This document shows, in pieces, positions 6,781 to 15,632 of a DNA stretch of 64,000 bases. A model generated the notes under the pieces. It made no database searches, had not been told where the DNA came from, and was given only the letters and a program-made list of their open reading frames with translations. Within the stretch, counting starts at the first letter, position 1; every line of letters begins with the position of its first letter. Origin of the DNA: Candidatus Avelusimicrobium pullarium (GTDB lineage: Bacteria; Elusimicrobiota; Elusimicrobia; Elusimicrobiales; Elusimicrobiaceae); the NCBI GenBank assembly GCA_944323745.1, contig CALUTQ010000001.1, forward strand, positions 372,001 to 436,000, in the 5' to 3' direction. Both the position numbers and the translations under genes were made by a program.

Positions 6781-9093
6781 ATGACTAAAAAAGTAAAAAG
6801 ACAAAAACCCGCTCCTCCCGTCAAAAAGCCTTCCTTTTGGCGGCGTTTTTTGCTGGGCGGTTGCTCGCTGTTTTTCCGCACGCTGCTGTTTACGGTAATG
6901 CTGCTGCTGCTTTTGGGCGCCGGTTTGTGGGTGTGCGCGCTGAAGATGTTTAACGCCCAGCAAATCAGCGAGGCGCTTACCCATCGCCTGCAGCTGATGT
7001 TTGACCGGCCGGTGGTTATTTCTTCCTTTGATTTAAAGTTTTTAAATACCGTGGAGCTGCGCGGCTTTGCCGTGCTTGACGATGAGCTGCAACCGGGGGA
7101 ACCGTTTCTGGCTGCCGATTCGGTTACCATTCACTATCGGGTACTGCCTTTGCTGGAACATAAACTGATGATTGATGAAATTACCCTCAATCGCCCGCGC
7201 ATTAATATCGTGCGCTCGGCCGAAGGCAAATACAATACCCCGCCCGTTAAAACCGCCGCCACGCAAGGCGTGTACGTAAGTGAAGTTACCGGCGAGCGGA
7301 TGGAAGTGAATATAGAGGACTGGCGCATTCGGGACGGGGTGTTCAGTTACCGCGATTTGGGCAGCGGCGTAACGCACGCGGTGTATGGGCTGAATGTGCA
7401 TTTTTCGCGCTTGCGCTTTAACGAGCTGTCGCGCTTCCATCTGGAGACGGTGCTGCGTAACCGCTGGGGGGAAAATATTTCCGACTTGGAAATACAGGGC
7501 ACGGGACAGGTAAATTTTGCCAATTTTGACTGGCAGCAATTTGCCCTGCGCAATTTTAAAACACAGGTGGCGCTGTTTCGCAAACCGGTTACGCTGACGC
7601 TGGATGTGGATAATTTAAATACGCCCTTTTTCTCGGCACAGATTTCTGCGCCGGAGTTTGACCATCAAGATTTATCCTTGTTTAAAAAAGATTTGCCTGC
7701 CTTTTCCGTTCCGGCTTCGCAAATTACCCTGCGCGGTATGCTGGGGGCGGGCTATACCGGTTTAACGTTGCAGGAAGCTTCTTTAAAAACGGCCAATATG
7801 GCCGCGTCCGCCACGGGGGAAATAGACTTTGCCGCCGCCCCTTTCAGCGCCGATTTGCAGGTGCAGACGGACTGGAGCGACCTGGCGGTGCTTTCCCGCC
7901 GTTGGCCGGCTTTGGCCCGTTTTAAATTGACCGGCAAAGGCAAACTTACCGCGCAGGTAAAAAGACAACAGGGCAAATATGTTATCCCGTTGGCGGAAAT
8001 CGGCGCGCAAAAAGTGTCGGGCTTGTTTTGGGGGTTTGAAGCGGCTAACGTAAGCGGCAGTTTGACCGCTAAAGACGATTTTGCCGATTTGTATGCCCAA
8101 ACTACCGACGGCCAAGTAAAAGTGGCGGACAGTCTTTTTGATAAACTGAAATTAACGGGTTCTTACCGTAAGGGCAATGTGTATGCCTATATTTCTTCTG
8201 CTTTGCTGGATGAGGTGCCTTTAAAATTGCGTTTGTCCATTAACAACATAAAAAGCAATCGGCGCAAAATAGACACGTCCATCTATTTAAAACATTTTGA
8301 ACCGATGAAATTTATCGGCACGGTAAAAGATTTTACGGAAGTAATTTCTGCCATTTCTAATAGCAAAAGCGGCACCAAACTGCAGACGGGGGAACTGGCT
8401 TGGATGCGCAACTTCCGCGATCGGCTGCCCAAATTTATGCCCAATTTTTCGGGCACGCTGTATGCCGACACTTTTTCCAGCACGGTGCTTTCGGGCAATC
8501 GTTTTAATGCGGAGTTTGCTTTTACGGGTATGCTGCCCGGGGCGGCCAAATTAAACGGAACGCTGGATATGAAGCTGGAGGAAGGGGTCATCCACCAAAT
8601 GGAAAAACTGGCCGAAGAACAACAGGCTTTAAACGTAACCTTTACGCCTTTTATTATGATGCACCGTATGGAAAGAAGCGGAAGCTTTAAAGTGGGCGAA
8701 GTGCTTAAAGATGTAGCTTTTGATGAGATGGCCGCTTCGGTAGACTTTAAAAACGGTACAATGATTATTAATAACGCCTATACGCAGGGGCCGGTTATTT
8801 CGGCTGCGGTGTCGGGCTGGGTGGACTGGGTGCGTGAAACGTTTGAACTGGTTATTTGGACGATGTTTACCCCCGGTGCCAAAGGCGGTTTGCTGGCGGA
8901 AAATTTGACCGACGAGTCCGGCAATCCGGCGTTGGCGTTTAAAGTATCTTCGTCTATGTTAAAACCCCGCTTGGAAATGCTGCGCGCCAAAAAAACAGGC
9001 GAACAAATAGAAGCCGCCCGCCGCCGCGGGCTGCGCACCGATTTTAATAAAAGCCGCGATTTTTTGAAAGGAGAGTTTAATGCCAAGAAATAA
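6781..9093 (+). CDS. AsmA-like envelope protein
   Basis: A 770-residue protein with a basic, Pro-rich cytoplasmic start (residues 1-25), one transmembrane segment at about 30-55, and a long periplasmic region of repeated beta strands typical of the AsmA/TamB/DUF748 superfamily. The C-terminal part, with GSFKVGEVLKDVAFDEMAAS and AAVSGWVDWVRETFEL, resembles the conserved AsmA C-terminal domain. Proteins of this group are thought to bridge the periplasm and move phospholipids to the outer membrane, which fits the LptD, Tol-Pal and Lol genes elsewhere in the window. It overlaps pyrE by 14 nt. The superfamily is fairly certain; the exact subfamily is not. Confidence 0.8.
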   Translation: MTKKVKRQKPAPPVKKPSFWRRFLLGGCSLFFRTLLFTVMLLLLLGAGLWVCALKMFNAQQISEALTHRLQLMFDRPVVISSFDLKFLNTVELRGFAVLDDELQPGEPFLAADSVTIHYRVLPLLEHKLMIDEITLNRPRINIVRSAEGKYNTPPVKTAATQGVYVSEVTGERMEVNIEDWRIRDGVFSYRDLGSGVTHAVYGLNVHFSRLRFNELSRFHLETVLRNRWGENISDLEIQGTGQVNFANFDWQQFALRNFKTQVALFRKPVTLTLDVDNLNTPFFSAQISAPEFDHQDLSLFKKDLPAFSVPASQITLRGMLGAGYTGLTLQEASLKTANMAASATGEIDFAAAPFSADLQVQTDWSDLAVLSRRWPALARFKLTGKGKLTAQVKRQQGKYVIPLAEIGAQKVSGLFWGFEAANVSGSLTAKDDFADLYAQTTDGQVKVADSLFDKLKLTGSYRKGNVYAYISSALLDEVPLKLRLSINNIKSNRRKIDTSIYLKHFEPMKFIGTVKDFTEVISAISNSKSGTKLQTGELAWMRNFRDRLPKFMPNFSGTLYADTFSSTVLSGNRFNAEFAFTGMLPGAAKLNGTLDMKLEEGVIHQMEKLAEEQQALNVTFTPFIMMHRMERSGSFKVGEVLKDVAFDEMAASVDFKNGTMIINNAYTQGPVISAAVSGWVDWVRETFELVIWTMFTPGAKGGLLAENLTDESGNPALAFKVSSSMLKPRLEMLRAKKTGEQIEAARRRGLRTDFNKSRDFLKGEFNAKK

Positions 9094-9670
9094 TTTAGAC
9101 TTGTTGTCTTTACTGCAGGAGCACGGAGCCGTGGTGGAAGGTCATTTTGTAATGCCCTCCGGCTTTCACAGCCAGACGTATATTCAAACGTCGCTGTTGT
9201 TGCAGCATCCCCATTTGGCGCAGAAGATTGCGCAGGCTATGTCGGACAAATTTCCGGCCAAGGCCGATGTGGTTATGGCGCTTACGCCTTCCAACTCCGT
9301 GCTGGCGCAGGAAGTGGCACGCGTGCGCGGAGCGCGGGCCATTTTTGCTTCCAAAGACGACAAAGGCGAAATGATTTTAAAGCACAATTTTGTCATTAAA
9401 CCCGGGGAAACCGTCCTGCTGGTAGACGACGTAACCGTGGGCGGGCGCAAAGTGCTGCGCGCGGAAGCGTTGGTCAAAGCCGCCGGCGCCAAAGTGCTGG
9501 GCATTGCCGTAATGGTGGACCGCTCTATGGGCATTTTGCCGCTGACTATTCCGCTGCGGGCTTTGCTTTCTTACCCCATTCAAACTTTTACGGCTAAGGA
9601 CTGCCCGCTGTGTGCTTCGGGTATGCCGGTGCAGGAAATTGACGATTTAAACAAGGAAGAAGAAAAATGA
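9080..9670 (+). CDS. pyrE: Orotate phosphoribosyltransferase
   Basis: A 196-residue type I phosphoribosyltransferase. It joins orotate to PRPP to make OMP in pyrimidine synthesis. The N-terminal GHFVMPSGFHSQTY is the OPRT substrate loop; VLLVDDVTVGGRK is the PRPP-binding motif, with VGG in place of the common TTG; and CPLCASGMP near the C-terminus is seen in the Cys-containing OPRT group. Its start lies inside the end of the AsmA-like gene and its stop overlaps the next gene (ATGA), so translation is likely coupled on both sides. Confidence 0.9.
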   Translation: MPRNNLDLLSLLQEHGAVVEGHFVMPSGFHSQTYIQTSLLLQHPHLAQKIAQAMSDKFPAKADVVMALTPSNSVLAQEVARVRGARAIFASKDDKGEMILKHNFVIKPGETVLLVDDVTVGGRKVLRAEALVKAAGAKVLGIAVMVDRSMGILPLTIPLRALLSYPIQTFTAKDCPLCASGMPVQEIDDLNKEEEK

Positions 9671-10839
9671 TTGAAATTAAACTCAAACCCAAAGAACAAC
9701 GGCGCATTGCGGCAGGACATTATTGGATATTTTCCAACGAAATTGACGGGTTGGACACGTCCATAGAGCCGGGCTCTTTGGTAACCGTAAAAGACAGCGA
9801 CGGCAATACTGTCGGTACCGGTTTTTTTAACCCGCACAGCCTTATTGCCGTGCGTTTGGTGCAAAAAGGGCCGGAGCCTTTGGCGGAAGATTTTATCTTT
9901 CAAAATTTAGACGCCGCTTATGACTGGCGCAAAGAAATCGGCGTGCGCAAATACGGGCGTATGTGTTACGGCGAGTCCGACAATATGCCCGGGCTGGTGG
10001 TGGATCGGTACGGCGACGTGCTGGTGGCGGAAATTTTAACCGCCGGTATGGAAAAACAAAAAGATGCCATCACTGCCGCACTTAAGAAAATTTTTAAACC
10101 CAAAGGCATTCTGTACCGTGCCGACAGCGCCTTCCGCGCCTTGGAAGGCCTGGGCAATACGCCCGAAACGGTTGGCGAAGTGCCCGAAACCGTGATGATA
10201 GAAGAAAACGGCGTCAAATACGAGGTGCCGCTTTTGGTGGGCCAGAAAACGGGGTTTTATTATGATCAGCGCGAAAACCGCGCTTTCTTAAAACCGTATT
10301 TTAAAGATAAATTGGTGCTGGATTTGTACAGCTATATCGGCTCTTTCGGCATTACGGCGGCATTGGCCGGTGCGGCGCAGGTGTGGGGATGCGATTCTTC
10401 CGCTGCGGCGGTGGAGTTTGCCAATAAAAACGCCGAACTGAACGGCGTGAAAGACTTGGCCGTTTTTCATCGGGACGACGCCGAGCGAATTTTGTCTGCA
10501 ATGAAGAAAAAAGAACTGCCCGACCAGCCCGATTTTGTGCTTTTGGATCCGCCTGCATTTGCCAAAAGCCGCAAGAATTTGCCCAAAGCCGTCGGCCTTT
10601 ACGTAAAGTTAGTTAAAATGGCTTTGGAGGGGTTGGAAAAAGGCGGTTATTTGGCTTTTTCCACGTGTTCGCATCATATTTCACGGGAGTTGTTTGCCGA
10701 TATTCTGCGCCAGGGCGTCAGCAAATCGGGCAAGCGTGCCGTGCTGGTGGAGCTGCGCGGGCAGGCCAAAGACCACCCCATTCTGCTGGGTATGCCGGAA
10801 ACAGATTACCTGCATTTTGCATTGTTGCAGATTAGATAG
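9667..10839 (+). CDS. Class I SAM-dependent 23S rRNA methyltransferase (RlmI-like, PUA domain)
   Basis: A 390-residue protein with an N-terminal PUA RNA-binding domain (about 1-80) and a Rossmann methyltransferase domain (about 205-390). The SAM-binding segment is VLDLYSYIGSFGITAALAGA and the catalytic-site motif is DPPAFAKSRK. RlmI homologues make 5-methylcytosine in 23S rRNA. The GQKTGFYYDQRENR segment is the conserved linker of this family. The gene overlaps pyrE by 4 nt. The family is secure; the exact target base is inferred from RlmI. Confidence 0.88.
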   Translation: MIEIKLKPKEQRRIAAGHYWIFSNEIDGLDTSIEPGSLVTVKDSDGNTVGTGFFNPHSLIAVRLVQKGPEPLAEDFIFQNLDAAYDWRKEIGVRKYGRMCYGESDNMPGLVVDRYGDVLVAEILTAGMEKQKDAITAALKKIFKPKGILYRADSAFRALEGLGNTPETVGEVPETVMIEENGVKYEVPLLVGQKTGFYYDQRENRAFLKPYFKDKLVLDLYSYIGSFGITAALAGAAQVWGCDSSAAAVEFANKNAELNGVKDLAVFHRDDAERILSAMKKKELPDQPDFVLLDPPAFAKSRKNLPKAVGLYVKLVKMALEGLEKGGYLAFSTCSHHISRELFADILRQGVSKSGKRAVLVELRGQAKDHPILLGMPETDYLHFALLQIR

Positions 10840-10889
10840 TACAATAAAACAGTCTTTATTCTTTATCCGATTCGGAGGTGTCTGTAATT

Positions 10890-11582
10890 ATGAAAAAAGT
10901 TATTTGCACGCTGCTTGCTTTACTTTTTATTTCATCTGCCGGATACGCCCAAAAGCCGCAACAGGCCCGGTTGAAGGCTTATCAAGAACTGGAAAAGCAA
11001 AGAATAGAACTGTTAAATTGGCCGAAAGAGCATTTTTTTGCCGTGTATTGGGCAAAACAAAAGAAAAAAGATCAGGCCCGGCAGCTGCGCCAGCAGCAAT
11101 ACCGGCAATTTCGCGATGTGGAAATGTGGAAATTGCAGCAAACGCAGGCGTTTATTAAACAGGTTAATCAACAGTTTAAAGGACGTTTGCCGTATGTGGA
11201 AAGCAATCTGTTCGCGGCGCAAAATTTAGAGCAGTTGTCTAAAGACCAGCCGCAGCTTTTTAAAAGTCTGCTTGAATTGTATCCCGAAAATATCGCCCAA
11301 GCGGATACGCAATTTTTGCTGGAATTGCTTGCCAAGGACCCGAACTTTGCCGCCTATGTGACCGATTACGTCACGTATTTAAAGACGTATGTTCTGTTCC
11401 CGCAATGTGTGGAAGAAATGCCGTCTTATTATAAAGACAAAGTAAAATGGGCCCAAACAAACAAAAGCCCGCGGGCCTTAATGTCTGTATTGGCGCAAGG
11501 CTGTCTGGAATATGCCGCCGCCAAAGGGCAAAAACAGCTGGCGGAGTTAGATTTGCAGCACGCGCTGGCAAATGTAAAATAA
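10890..11582 (+). CDS. Secreted protein of unknown function
   Basis: A 230-residue protein with a clear signal peptide (MKKVICTLLALLFISSAGYA, cleavage expected after AQA-like residues). A Gln/Lys/Arg-rich, mostly alpha-helical mature part with many Q and L follows (ARLKAYQELEKQRIELL, LRQQQYRQFRDVEMWKLQQ). The ATG at 10890 has GGAGG at 10875-10879. The longer in-frame GTG start is rejected because it lies on that ribosome site. I do not recognise a family; it may be a periplasmic helical protein. It ends about 70 nt before tRNA-Phe and has no obvious partner gene. Confidence 0.7.
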   Translation: MKKVICTLLALLFISSAGYAQKPQQARLKAYQELEKQRIELLNWPKEHFFAVYWAKQKKKDQARQLRQQQYRQFRDVEMWKLQQTQAFIKQVNQQFKGRLPYVESNLFAAQNLEQLSKDQPQLFKSLLELYPENIAQADTQFLLELLAKDPNFAAYVTDYVTYLKTYVLFPQCVEEMPSYYKDKVKWAQTNKSPRALMSVLAQGCLEYAAAKGQKQLAELDLQHALANVK

Positions 11583-11649
11583 GCTTTTGTATAGGAAGGG
11601 AAAGTAAATTTCCCAAAGTCGTTGTATTTTTGTATAATATAACGGTAAT

Positions 11650-11721
11650 GCCGAGGTAGCTCAGTGGTAGAGCACTGGTCTGAAAAACCAGGTGTCGACA
11701 GTTCGATCCTGTCCCTCGGCA
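11650..11721 (+). tRNA. tRNA-Phe (GAA)
   Basis: A full cloverleaf: acceptor GCCGAGG/CCTCGGC, D arm GCTC/GAGC, anticodon stem CTGGT/ACCAG with loop CTGAAAA (anticodon GAA at 11682-11684), and T loop TTCGATC. The discriminator is A and CCA is not encoded. A TATAAT at 11633-11638 gives a plausible promoter 11 nt upstream. Confidence 0.95.
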
Positions 11722-11735
11722 TTTCGTTTTTATAG

Positions 11736-11758
11736 CACGCCTTGAGGCGTGTTTTTTT
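11736..11758 (+). terminator. Rho-independent terminator of tRNA-Phe
   Basis: Stem cacgcc/ggcgtg with loop ttga, followed by seven T, 14 nt after the tRNA 3' end. Confidence 0.85.
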
Positions 11759-11789
11759 GTGGGGTTTAAAGCGGAATAAGCGGGCAGAC

Positions 11790-11845
11790 TTGCATTGTTT
11801 TTTTTTTTTGATAAATTTTGTTTATGAACAAAATTTATCAAAAAA
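11790..11845 (+). promoter_or_regulatory. Pilin start element, copy 1: promoter with T tract plus inverted repeat around the ATG
   Basis: TTGCAT (11790-11795), a 16-bp spacer containing 12 T, and TAAATT (11812-11817), exactly 6 nt before ATG 11824. A 17-bp inverted repeat has arms 11804-11820 and 11829-11845 (caaaatttatc plus six A) with the start codon in the 8-nt loop. No Shine-Dalgarno is present. The same element recurs at 22250, 28362, 29055, 44427 and 50141. A promoter yielding leaderless mRNA is inferred. Confidence 0.7.
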
Positions 11846-12363
11846 GAAGTCTGTTCTATAAAAAACCCGTAAGACGCAAATTTAGCGGTTTTACGCTTAT
11901 TGAGCTTTTGGTGGTGGTGCTGATTATTGGTATTTTGTCCGCTATTGCCTTGCCTAAATATACCAAAGCGGTAGAAAAGAGCCGCGCCGCCACTGCGGAG
12001 GTCCTTTTGGCCAGTATGACGGCTGCAGCAGAGGAATGTGTATTAATTACAGGCAGTGGTTACGAGTGTTCTCGTCTGGGTATGGACGGATTTAGTACTT
12101 CCTTTCCTGTAAACTCAAGGGGAACAACGGGAAATGAGTATTTTGACTGTGGAGCTATCGGAAACTATGTGTCTGGCGGTAAAAATGTGATGACAATGTC
12201 CTGTGTGCGGACAACGAATGATTATTATTTGCGCAAAGAAGTGGGGAAAAATGCGGATACGAGAATCCTCTGTGGCGAGTGGGAGGAGCGCAGTTGCAGA
12301 AATATAGGATACACGGAGGCCGTTACAGTCAATGGAGCTCGTTTCTATGCTCGTCCTAGTTGA
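11824..12363 (+). CDS. Type IV pilin-like protein (prepilin)
   Basis: A 179-residue prepilin. The leader of about 22 residues (MNKIYQKRSLFYKKPVRRK then FSG) ends at the G|FTLIELL processing site for prepilin peptidase. The hydrophobic helix continues as [17 protein letters not shown]. The variable globular part contains several Cys (for example EECVL, YECSR, FDCG, ILCG and RSCRN), so disulfide-bonded loops are likely. The ATG lies inside the loop of the palindromic start element. It forms its own unit between the tRNA-Phe terminator and a terminator at 12380. It could be a major pilin, a minor pilin or a pseudopilin; the sequence does not decide. Confidence 0.9.
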   Translation: MNKIYQKRSLFYKKPVRRKFSGFTLIELLVVVLIIGILSAIALPKYTKAVEKSRAATAEVLLASMTAAAEECVLITGSGYECSRLGMDGFSTSFPVNSRGTTGNEYFDCGAIGNYVSGGKNVMTMSCVRTTNDYYLRKEVGKNADTRILCGEWEERSCRNIGYTEAVTVNGARFYARPS

Positions 12364-12379
12364 ACTTTGGTTCTTTATC

Positions 12380-12412
12380 AATAACCGCGCTATAAAAGCG
12401 CGGTTATTTTTT
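12380..12412 (+). terminator. Bidirectional terminator between pilin and msrC
   Basis: Stem aataaccgcgct/agcgcggttatt with loop ataaa, followed by T6. It overlaps the last codons and stop of the convergent msrC gene, so it probably serves both strands. Confidence 0.8.
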
Positions 12413-12839
12413 GCAAAAATTGGGCGTCCGTTTCGTCAAAACGGTTTAAAACAGGGGCATCTATATCCAGCACGGCCCACACTTTACCGTTGCGTGTAAG
12501 GGGCACCACAATTTCACTTTTGGAGGCACTGTCGCAGGCAATATGCCCTGCAAAGGCGTTTACGTCCGGCACGATCAGCGTTTTGCCTTGGCGGACAGCG
12601 GTGCCACATACGCCGCGGCCTACGGGTATTTCGGTGCAAGCGGGCTTGCCCTGAAAAGGCCCCAGACGCAGCATTTCCCCGTCTAAAAAATAAAAACCGG
12701 CCCAGTTAATGTCGGGCAAAGCACGGTAAAGCAAAGCCGCCAAATTGGCCGTATTGGAAATCTGCCCGAAGCGGGGCTCCAGCAAGGCGCGGGCTTGCTG
12801 CAATAAAGAGGTATATATTTCTGTTTTGTTCATAGGCAT
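12390..12839 (-). CDS. msrC: Free methionine-(R)-sulfoxide reductase (GAF domain)
   Basis: A 149-residue single GAF-domain protein. It reduces free methionine-R-sulfoxide with thioredoxin-type electron donors in the cytosol. Family marks are NWAGFYFLDG and the catalytic cysteines in GKPACTEIPVGRGVCGTA (two Cys) and in HIACDSASKSEIVVP. The start at 12839 is followed by a second in-frame ATG 6 nt later and neither has a good ribosome site, so the exact start is uncertain. It gives protection against oxidative damage in an otherwise anaerobic gene set. Confidence 0.9.
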   Translation of the reverse strand: MPMNKTEIYTSLLQQARALLEPRFGQISNTANLAALLYRALPDINWAGFYFLDGEMLRLGPFQGKPACTEIPVGRGVCGTAVRQGKTLIVPDVNAFAGHIACDSASKSEIVVPLTRNGKVWAVLDIDAPVLNRFDETDAQFLQKITALL

Positions 12840-12933
12840 AGTATAACAAAAAAGGCTGTATTTTTTATTGCGCAGGCACTAAAAAAAGAAATATACTTTA
12901 AGGAAGTATTAGTGAAACAGGAAGGAGGCTCAT

Positions 12934-13137
12934 ATGCCTAGAATAGAAGTGGACGCAAACCGCTGCAAAGCGTGTTACTTATGCGTCAACACCTGCCCGA
13001 AGAAATGTCTGGGTAAGTCCCACACAATCAGCAAAAAAGGATATTTTCCGGCCGAAATGGTTAAACCCGAAGAATGTATCGGCTGCACGATGTGCTATAT
13101 GGTGTGCCCGGATGTGGCCATCACGGTAATTAAATAA
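12934..13137 (+). CDS. 2-oxoacid:ferredoxin oxidoreductase, ferredoxin-like delta subunit
   Basis: A 67-residue protein with two 4Fe-4S motifs, CKACYLCVNTCP and CIGCTMCYMVCP (each C-x2-C-x2-C-x3-C-P). It would pass electrons from the TPP active site to soluble ferredoxin. It is first of four genes in delta-alpha-beta-gamma order, as in 2-oxoglutarate (Kor) and branched-chain 2-oxoacid (Vor) oxidoreductases. GGAGG lies just before the ATG. Confidence 0.93.
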   Translation: MPRIEVDANRCKACYLCVNTCPKKCLGKSHTISKKGYFPAEMVKPEECIGCTMCYMVCPDVAITVIK

Positions 13138-13155
13138 ATCGTAAGAGGAACAATT

Positions 13156-14280
13156 ATGGCAGAAAAAACTTTACGCAAAGGAAATGAGGCTTTGGCCGAG
13201 GGCGCCATTCGCGCCGGCTGCCGTTTCTTTGCAGGTTATCCGATTACTCCGCAAAACGAAGTGCCCGAATATATGGCGGCCCATATGGCTGACGCGGGCG
13301 GTGCGTTTATCCAAGCCGAAAGTGAAGTGGCGGCCATTAATATGGTATATGGTTCGGCGGCCACCGGCACCCGTGCGATGACGTCTTCTTCTTCCCCCGG
13401 CGTAAGCCTTAAGCAGGAAGGTATTTCTTATTTGGCCAGTGCCGATTTGCCGTGCTTAATCGTCAATATGATGCGCGGCGGCCCGGGGTTGGGCAATATT
13501 GCCGGCGCACAGGGCGATTATTTTCAGGCCACGCGCGGCGGCGGCAACGGGGACTATCATATTTTTGTGCTGGCGCCCAACTCGGTGGAAGAACTGGGCA
13601 ATTTCCCCAAAATGGCGTATGAACTTTCCGAAAAATACCGCATTCCGGCGATGATTTTGGCGGACGGTATTTTGGGGCAAATGATGGAAAGTATGAGCTT
13701 TAACTTTGACCCCGTTGACCCCAAAACGCTGGGCAAGTTTGACTGGGCGCTGGATATCCACAAAAACGGCGCGCCGAAGAATAAAGTTTTTTCTTATAAA
13801 GGCGATGACCTTTCCAGTGACGTTTGGTCCCGCGCCAAACGCTACGGACTGGTGGAACGAGATGAAGTGCGCTTTGAAGAACGCAATACCGAAGACTGCG
13901 ACGTATTGCTGATTGCGTACGGCTTGTCTTCCCGCGCGTGTTTGGAAGCGCTCACCAAAGCCCAAGACAAAGGGCTTAAAGTGGGGCTTTTGCGCCCGAT
14001 TACGCTTTGGCCGTTCCCGTACAAACGCATAAACGAACTGGCCGGCAAAGTCAAAGCCGTGCTGACAGTGGAGCAGAGCCTGGGCCAGCTGGTGCAGGAC
14101 GTGCGTCTGGCCGTAAACGGCAAAGCGCCCGTTTATCTGAATGCTTATCCGGCGGGGGACATTCCCAGCGGGGAAAGCATTTTAACAGCTGCCGCTTCGG
14201 CCTTAAAGGGCGAAGGGGAAGGTCTGTTTGATTTGCAAAAATATTGCGAAGGTTTTGAATATAAAGGGGGTAGAAAATAA
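13156..14280 (+). CDS. 2-oxoacid:ferredoxin oxidoreductase alpha subunit (Kor/Vor type)
   Basis: A 374-residue alpha subunit. Its start, KGNEALAEGAIRAGCRFFAGYP followed by ITPQNEVPEYMA, is the typical pyrimidine-binding domain of Kor/Vor alpha subunits. The C-terminal transketolase-like domain contains LLRPITLWPFP. Together with the beta subunit it oxidatively decarboxylates a 2-oxoacid to acyl-CoA and reduces ferredoxin. Closest by eye are VorB-type 3-methyl-2-oxobutanoate enzymes, which fits amino-acid fermentation. The substrate cannot be fixed from sequence alone. Its stop overlaps the beta-subunit ATG by one base. Confidence 0.92.
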   Translation: MAEKTLRKGNEALAEGAIRAGCRFFAGYPITPQNEVPEYMAAHMADAGGAFIQAESEVAAINMVYGSAATGTRAMTSSSSPGVSLKQEGISYLASADLPCLIVNMMRGGPGLGNIAGAQGDYFQATRGGGNGDYHIFVLAPNSVEELGNFPKMAYELSEKYRIPAMILADGILGQMMESMSFNFDPVDPKTLGKFDWALDIHKNGAPKNKVFSYKGDDLSSDVWSRAKRYGLVERDEVRFEERNTEDCDVLLIAYGLSSRACLEALTKAQDKGLKVGLLRPITLWPFPYKRINELAGKVKAVLTVEQSLGQLVQDVRLAVNGKAPVYLNAYPAGDIPSGESILTAAASALKGEGEGLFDLQKYCEGFEYKGGRK

Positions 14281-15023
14281 TGACTGTTATTGCTAAAAGA
14301 CCCCAAAGTATGACGGATGTGCCTATGCATTATTGCCCGGGCTGCGGCCACGGCATTGTGCATCGGTTAATGTGTGAAGCCATTGACGAGTTAAACATCG
14401 GCGACCGGGTAATCGGCGTGGCCCCCGTGGGCTGTGCCGTGTTTGCCGACAGCTATTTTACCTGCGATATGATTCAGGGCGCGCACGGCCGCGGCCCGGC
14501 TATTGCCACCGGCATTAAGCGTTCCAAACCCGAAGCCATTGTGTTCTCTTATCAGGGCGACGGCGATTTGGCCTCTATCGGTATGGCTGAAATTGTGCAC
14601 GCCGCAGCCCGCAGCGAACACATTACCGTTATTTTCATCAATAACGCCATTTACGGTATGACCGGCGGTCAAATGGCCCCGACCACATTGGTCGGCCAAG
14701 TGGCCACCACCGCCCCCAAAGGGCGCGACCCGCTGCTGCAAGGCTGGCCGATTAACATTTGCGAAATGCTCAGCGCACTTACGGGCGCCAAGTATTTGGA
14801 GCGCGTGGCCGTAGACAGCCCCCAGCACGTGATGGCGGCCAAAAAAGCTATTAAAAAAGCTTTTGAAAATCAGGTAAAAGGCGTCGGGTTTTCGTTGGTG
14901 GAAGTGCTCAGCCAATGCCCGACCAACTGGGGCGTAGACCCGCTTAAATCGCTGGAGTTTGTGCGCACCAAAATGATGACCCAATATCCGCTGGGCGTGT
15001 TTAAAGACGAGGGGGCAAAATAA
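14280..15023 (+). CDS. 2-oxoacid:ferredoxin oxidoreductase beta subunit (TPP-binding)
   Basis: A 247-residue TPP-binding subunit. YCPGCGHGIVHRL near the N-terminus and the GDGDLASIG...NNAIYGMTGGQ segment are the classical TPP and metal-binding motifs of the family. It builds the active site with the alpha subunit. The first base of its ATG is the last base of the alpha stop, and its own stop overlaps the gamma start in the same way, so the three are translationally coupled. Confidence 0.94.
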   Translation: MTVIAKRPQSMTDVPMHYCPGCGHGIVHRLMCEAIDELNIGDRVIGVAPVGCAVFADSYFTCDMIQGAHGRGPAIATGIKRSKPEAIVFSYQGDGDLASIGMAEIVHAAARSEHITVIFINNAIYGMTGGQMAPTTLVGQVATTAPKGRDPLLQGWPINICEMLSALTGAKYLERVAVDSPQHVMAAKKAIKKAFENQVKGVGFSLVEVLSQCPTNWGVDPLKSLEFVRTKMMTQYPLGVFKDEGAK

Positions 15024-15559
15024 TGTATCAAGGTATCAGAATTGCCGGTTTCGGCGGACAGGGCGTTGTCTCTGCCGGTATTTTGCTGGCACAGGCTGGC
15101 GTGGAAGAAAAGAAGAATGCCAGCTGGCTGCCTTCTTACGGGCCGGAAATGCGCGGCGGCACGGCCAACTGCTCGGTCGTGGTGACGGATGGGGAAGTGT
15201 TTACCCCCATCGTGTCCGTGCCGGACACGGTCATTATTATGAACGAGCCGTCCCTGCCTAAATTTGAGCCGCTGCTCAAAAAAGACGGGTTGCTTATTTT
15301 AAACAGCTCGCTGATTAATTCCCGCCCGCAGCGCACCGATATCAAAACCGTCTGCGTGCCTTGCAACGAAATTGCCGAGAAAATCGGCTCTCCCCGCACG
15401 GCCAATCTGGTGGCGTTGGGGGCGTTTTGCAAGCTGACCGGTGCCGTGGAAGTGGAAGGCATTGTCCACGCTATGAAAAAGGTGTTTAAACGCGCCAAGC
15501 CCGAAATGCTGGAACTGAATAAAAAAGCCCTGCAGGCCGGGTTTGATTACGTAAAATAG
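15023..15559 (+). CDS. 2-oxoacid:ferredoxin oxidoreductase gamma subunit
   Basis: A 178-residue gamma subunit. The N-terminal GFGGQGVVSAGILLAQAG is the conserved start of the domain that contributes to CoA binding. The following SWLPSYGPEMRGGTANC motif is diagnostic for the POR/KOR gamma family. It is the last gene of the four-gene operon and is followed by a strong terminator. Confidence 0.94.
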   Translation: MYQGIRIAGFGGQGVVSAGILLAQAGVEEKKNASWLPSYGPEMRGGTANCSVVVTDGEVFTPIVSVPDTVIIMNEPSLPKFEPLLKKDGLLILNSSLINSRPQRTDIKTVCVPCNEIAEKIGSPRTANLVALGAFCKLTGAVEVEGIVHAMKKVFKRAKPEMLELNKKALQAGFDYVK

Positions 15560-15575
15560 GCTTTAGCCGCAACAA

Positions 15576-15603
15576 AAAACCGCCCTTTTGGGGCGGTTTT
15601 TTT
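15576..15603 (+). terminator. Terminator of the Kor/Vor operon
   Basis: Stem aaaaccgccc/gggcggtttt with loop ttttg and a T run, 17 nt after the gamma-subunit stop. Confidence 0.9.
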
Positions 15604-15632
15604 ATGGAAAAACAAAGGCGTTCGCAGCAAAA

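Noticed and set aside
11796-11811. Treating the T tract before pilins as an intrinsic terminator of upstream genes
   Set aside because: No GC-rich stem precedes the T run, and upstream genes have their own terminators; the hexamers around it fit a promoter better.
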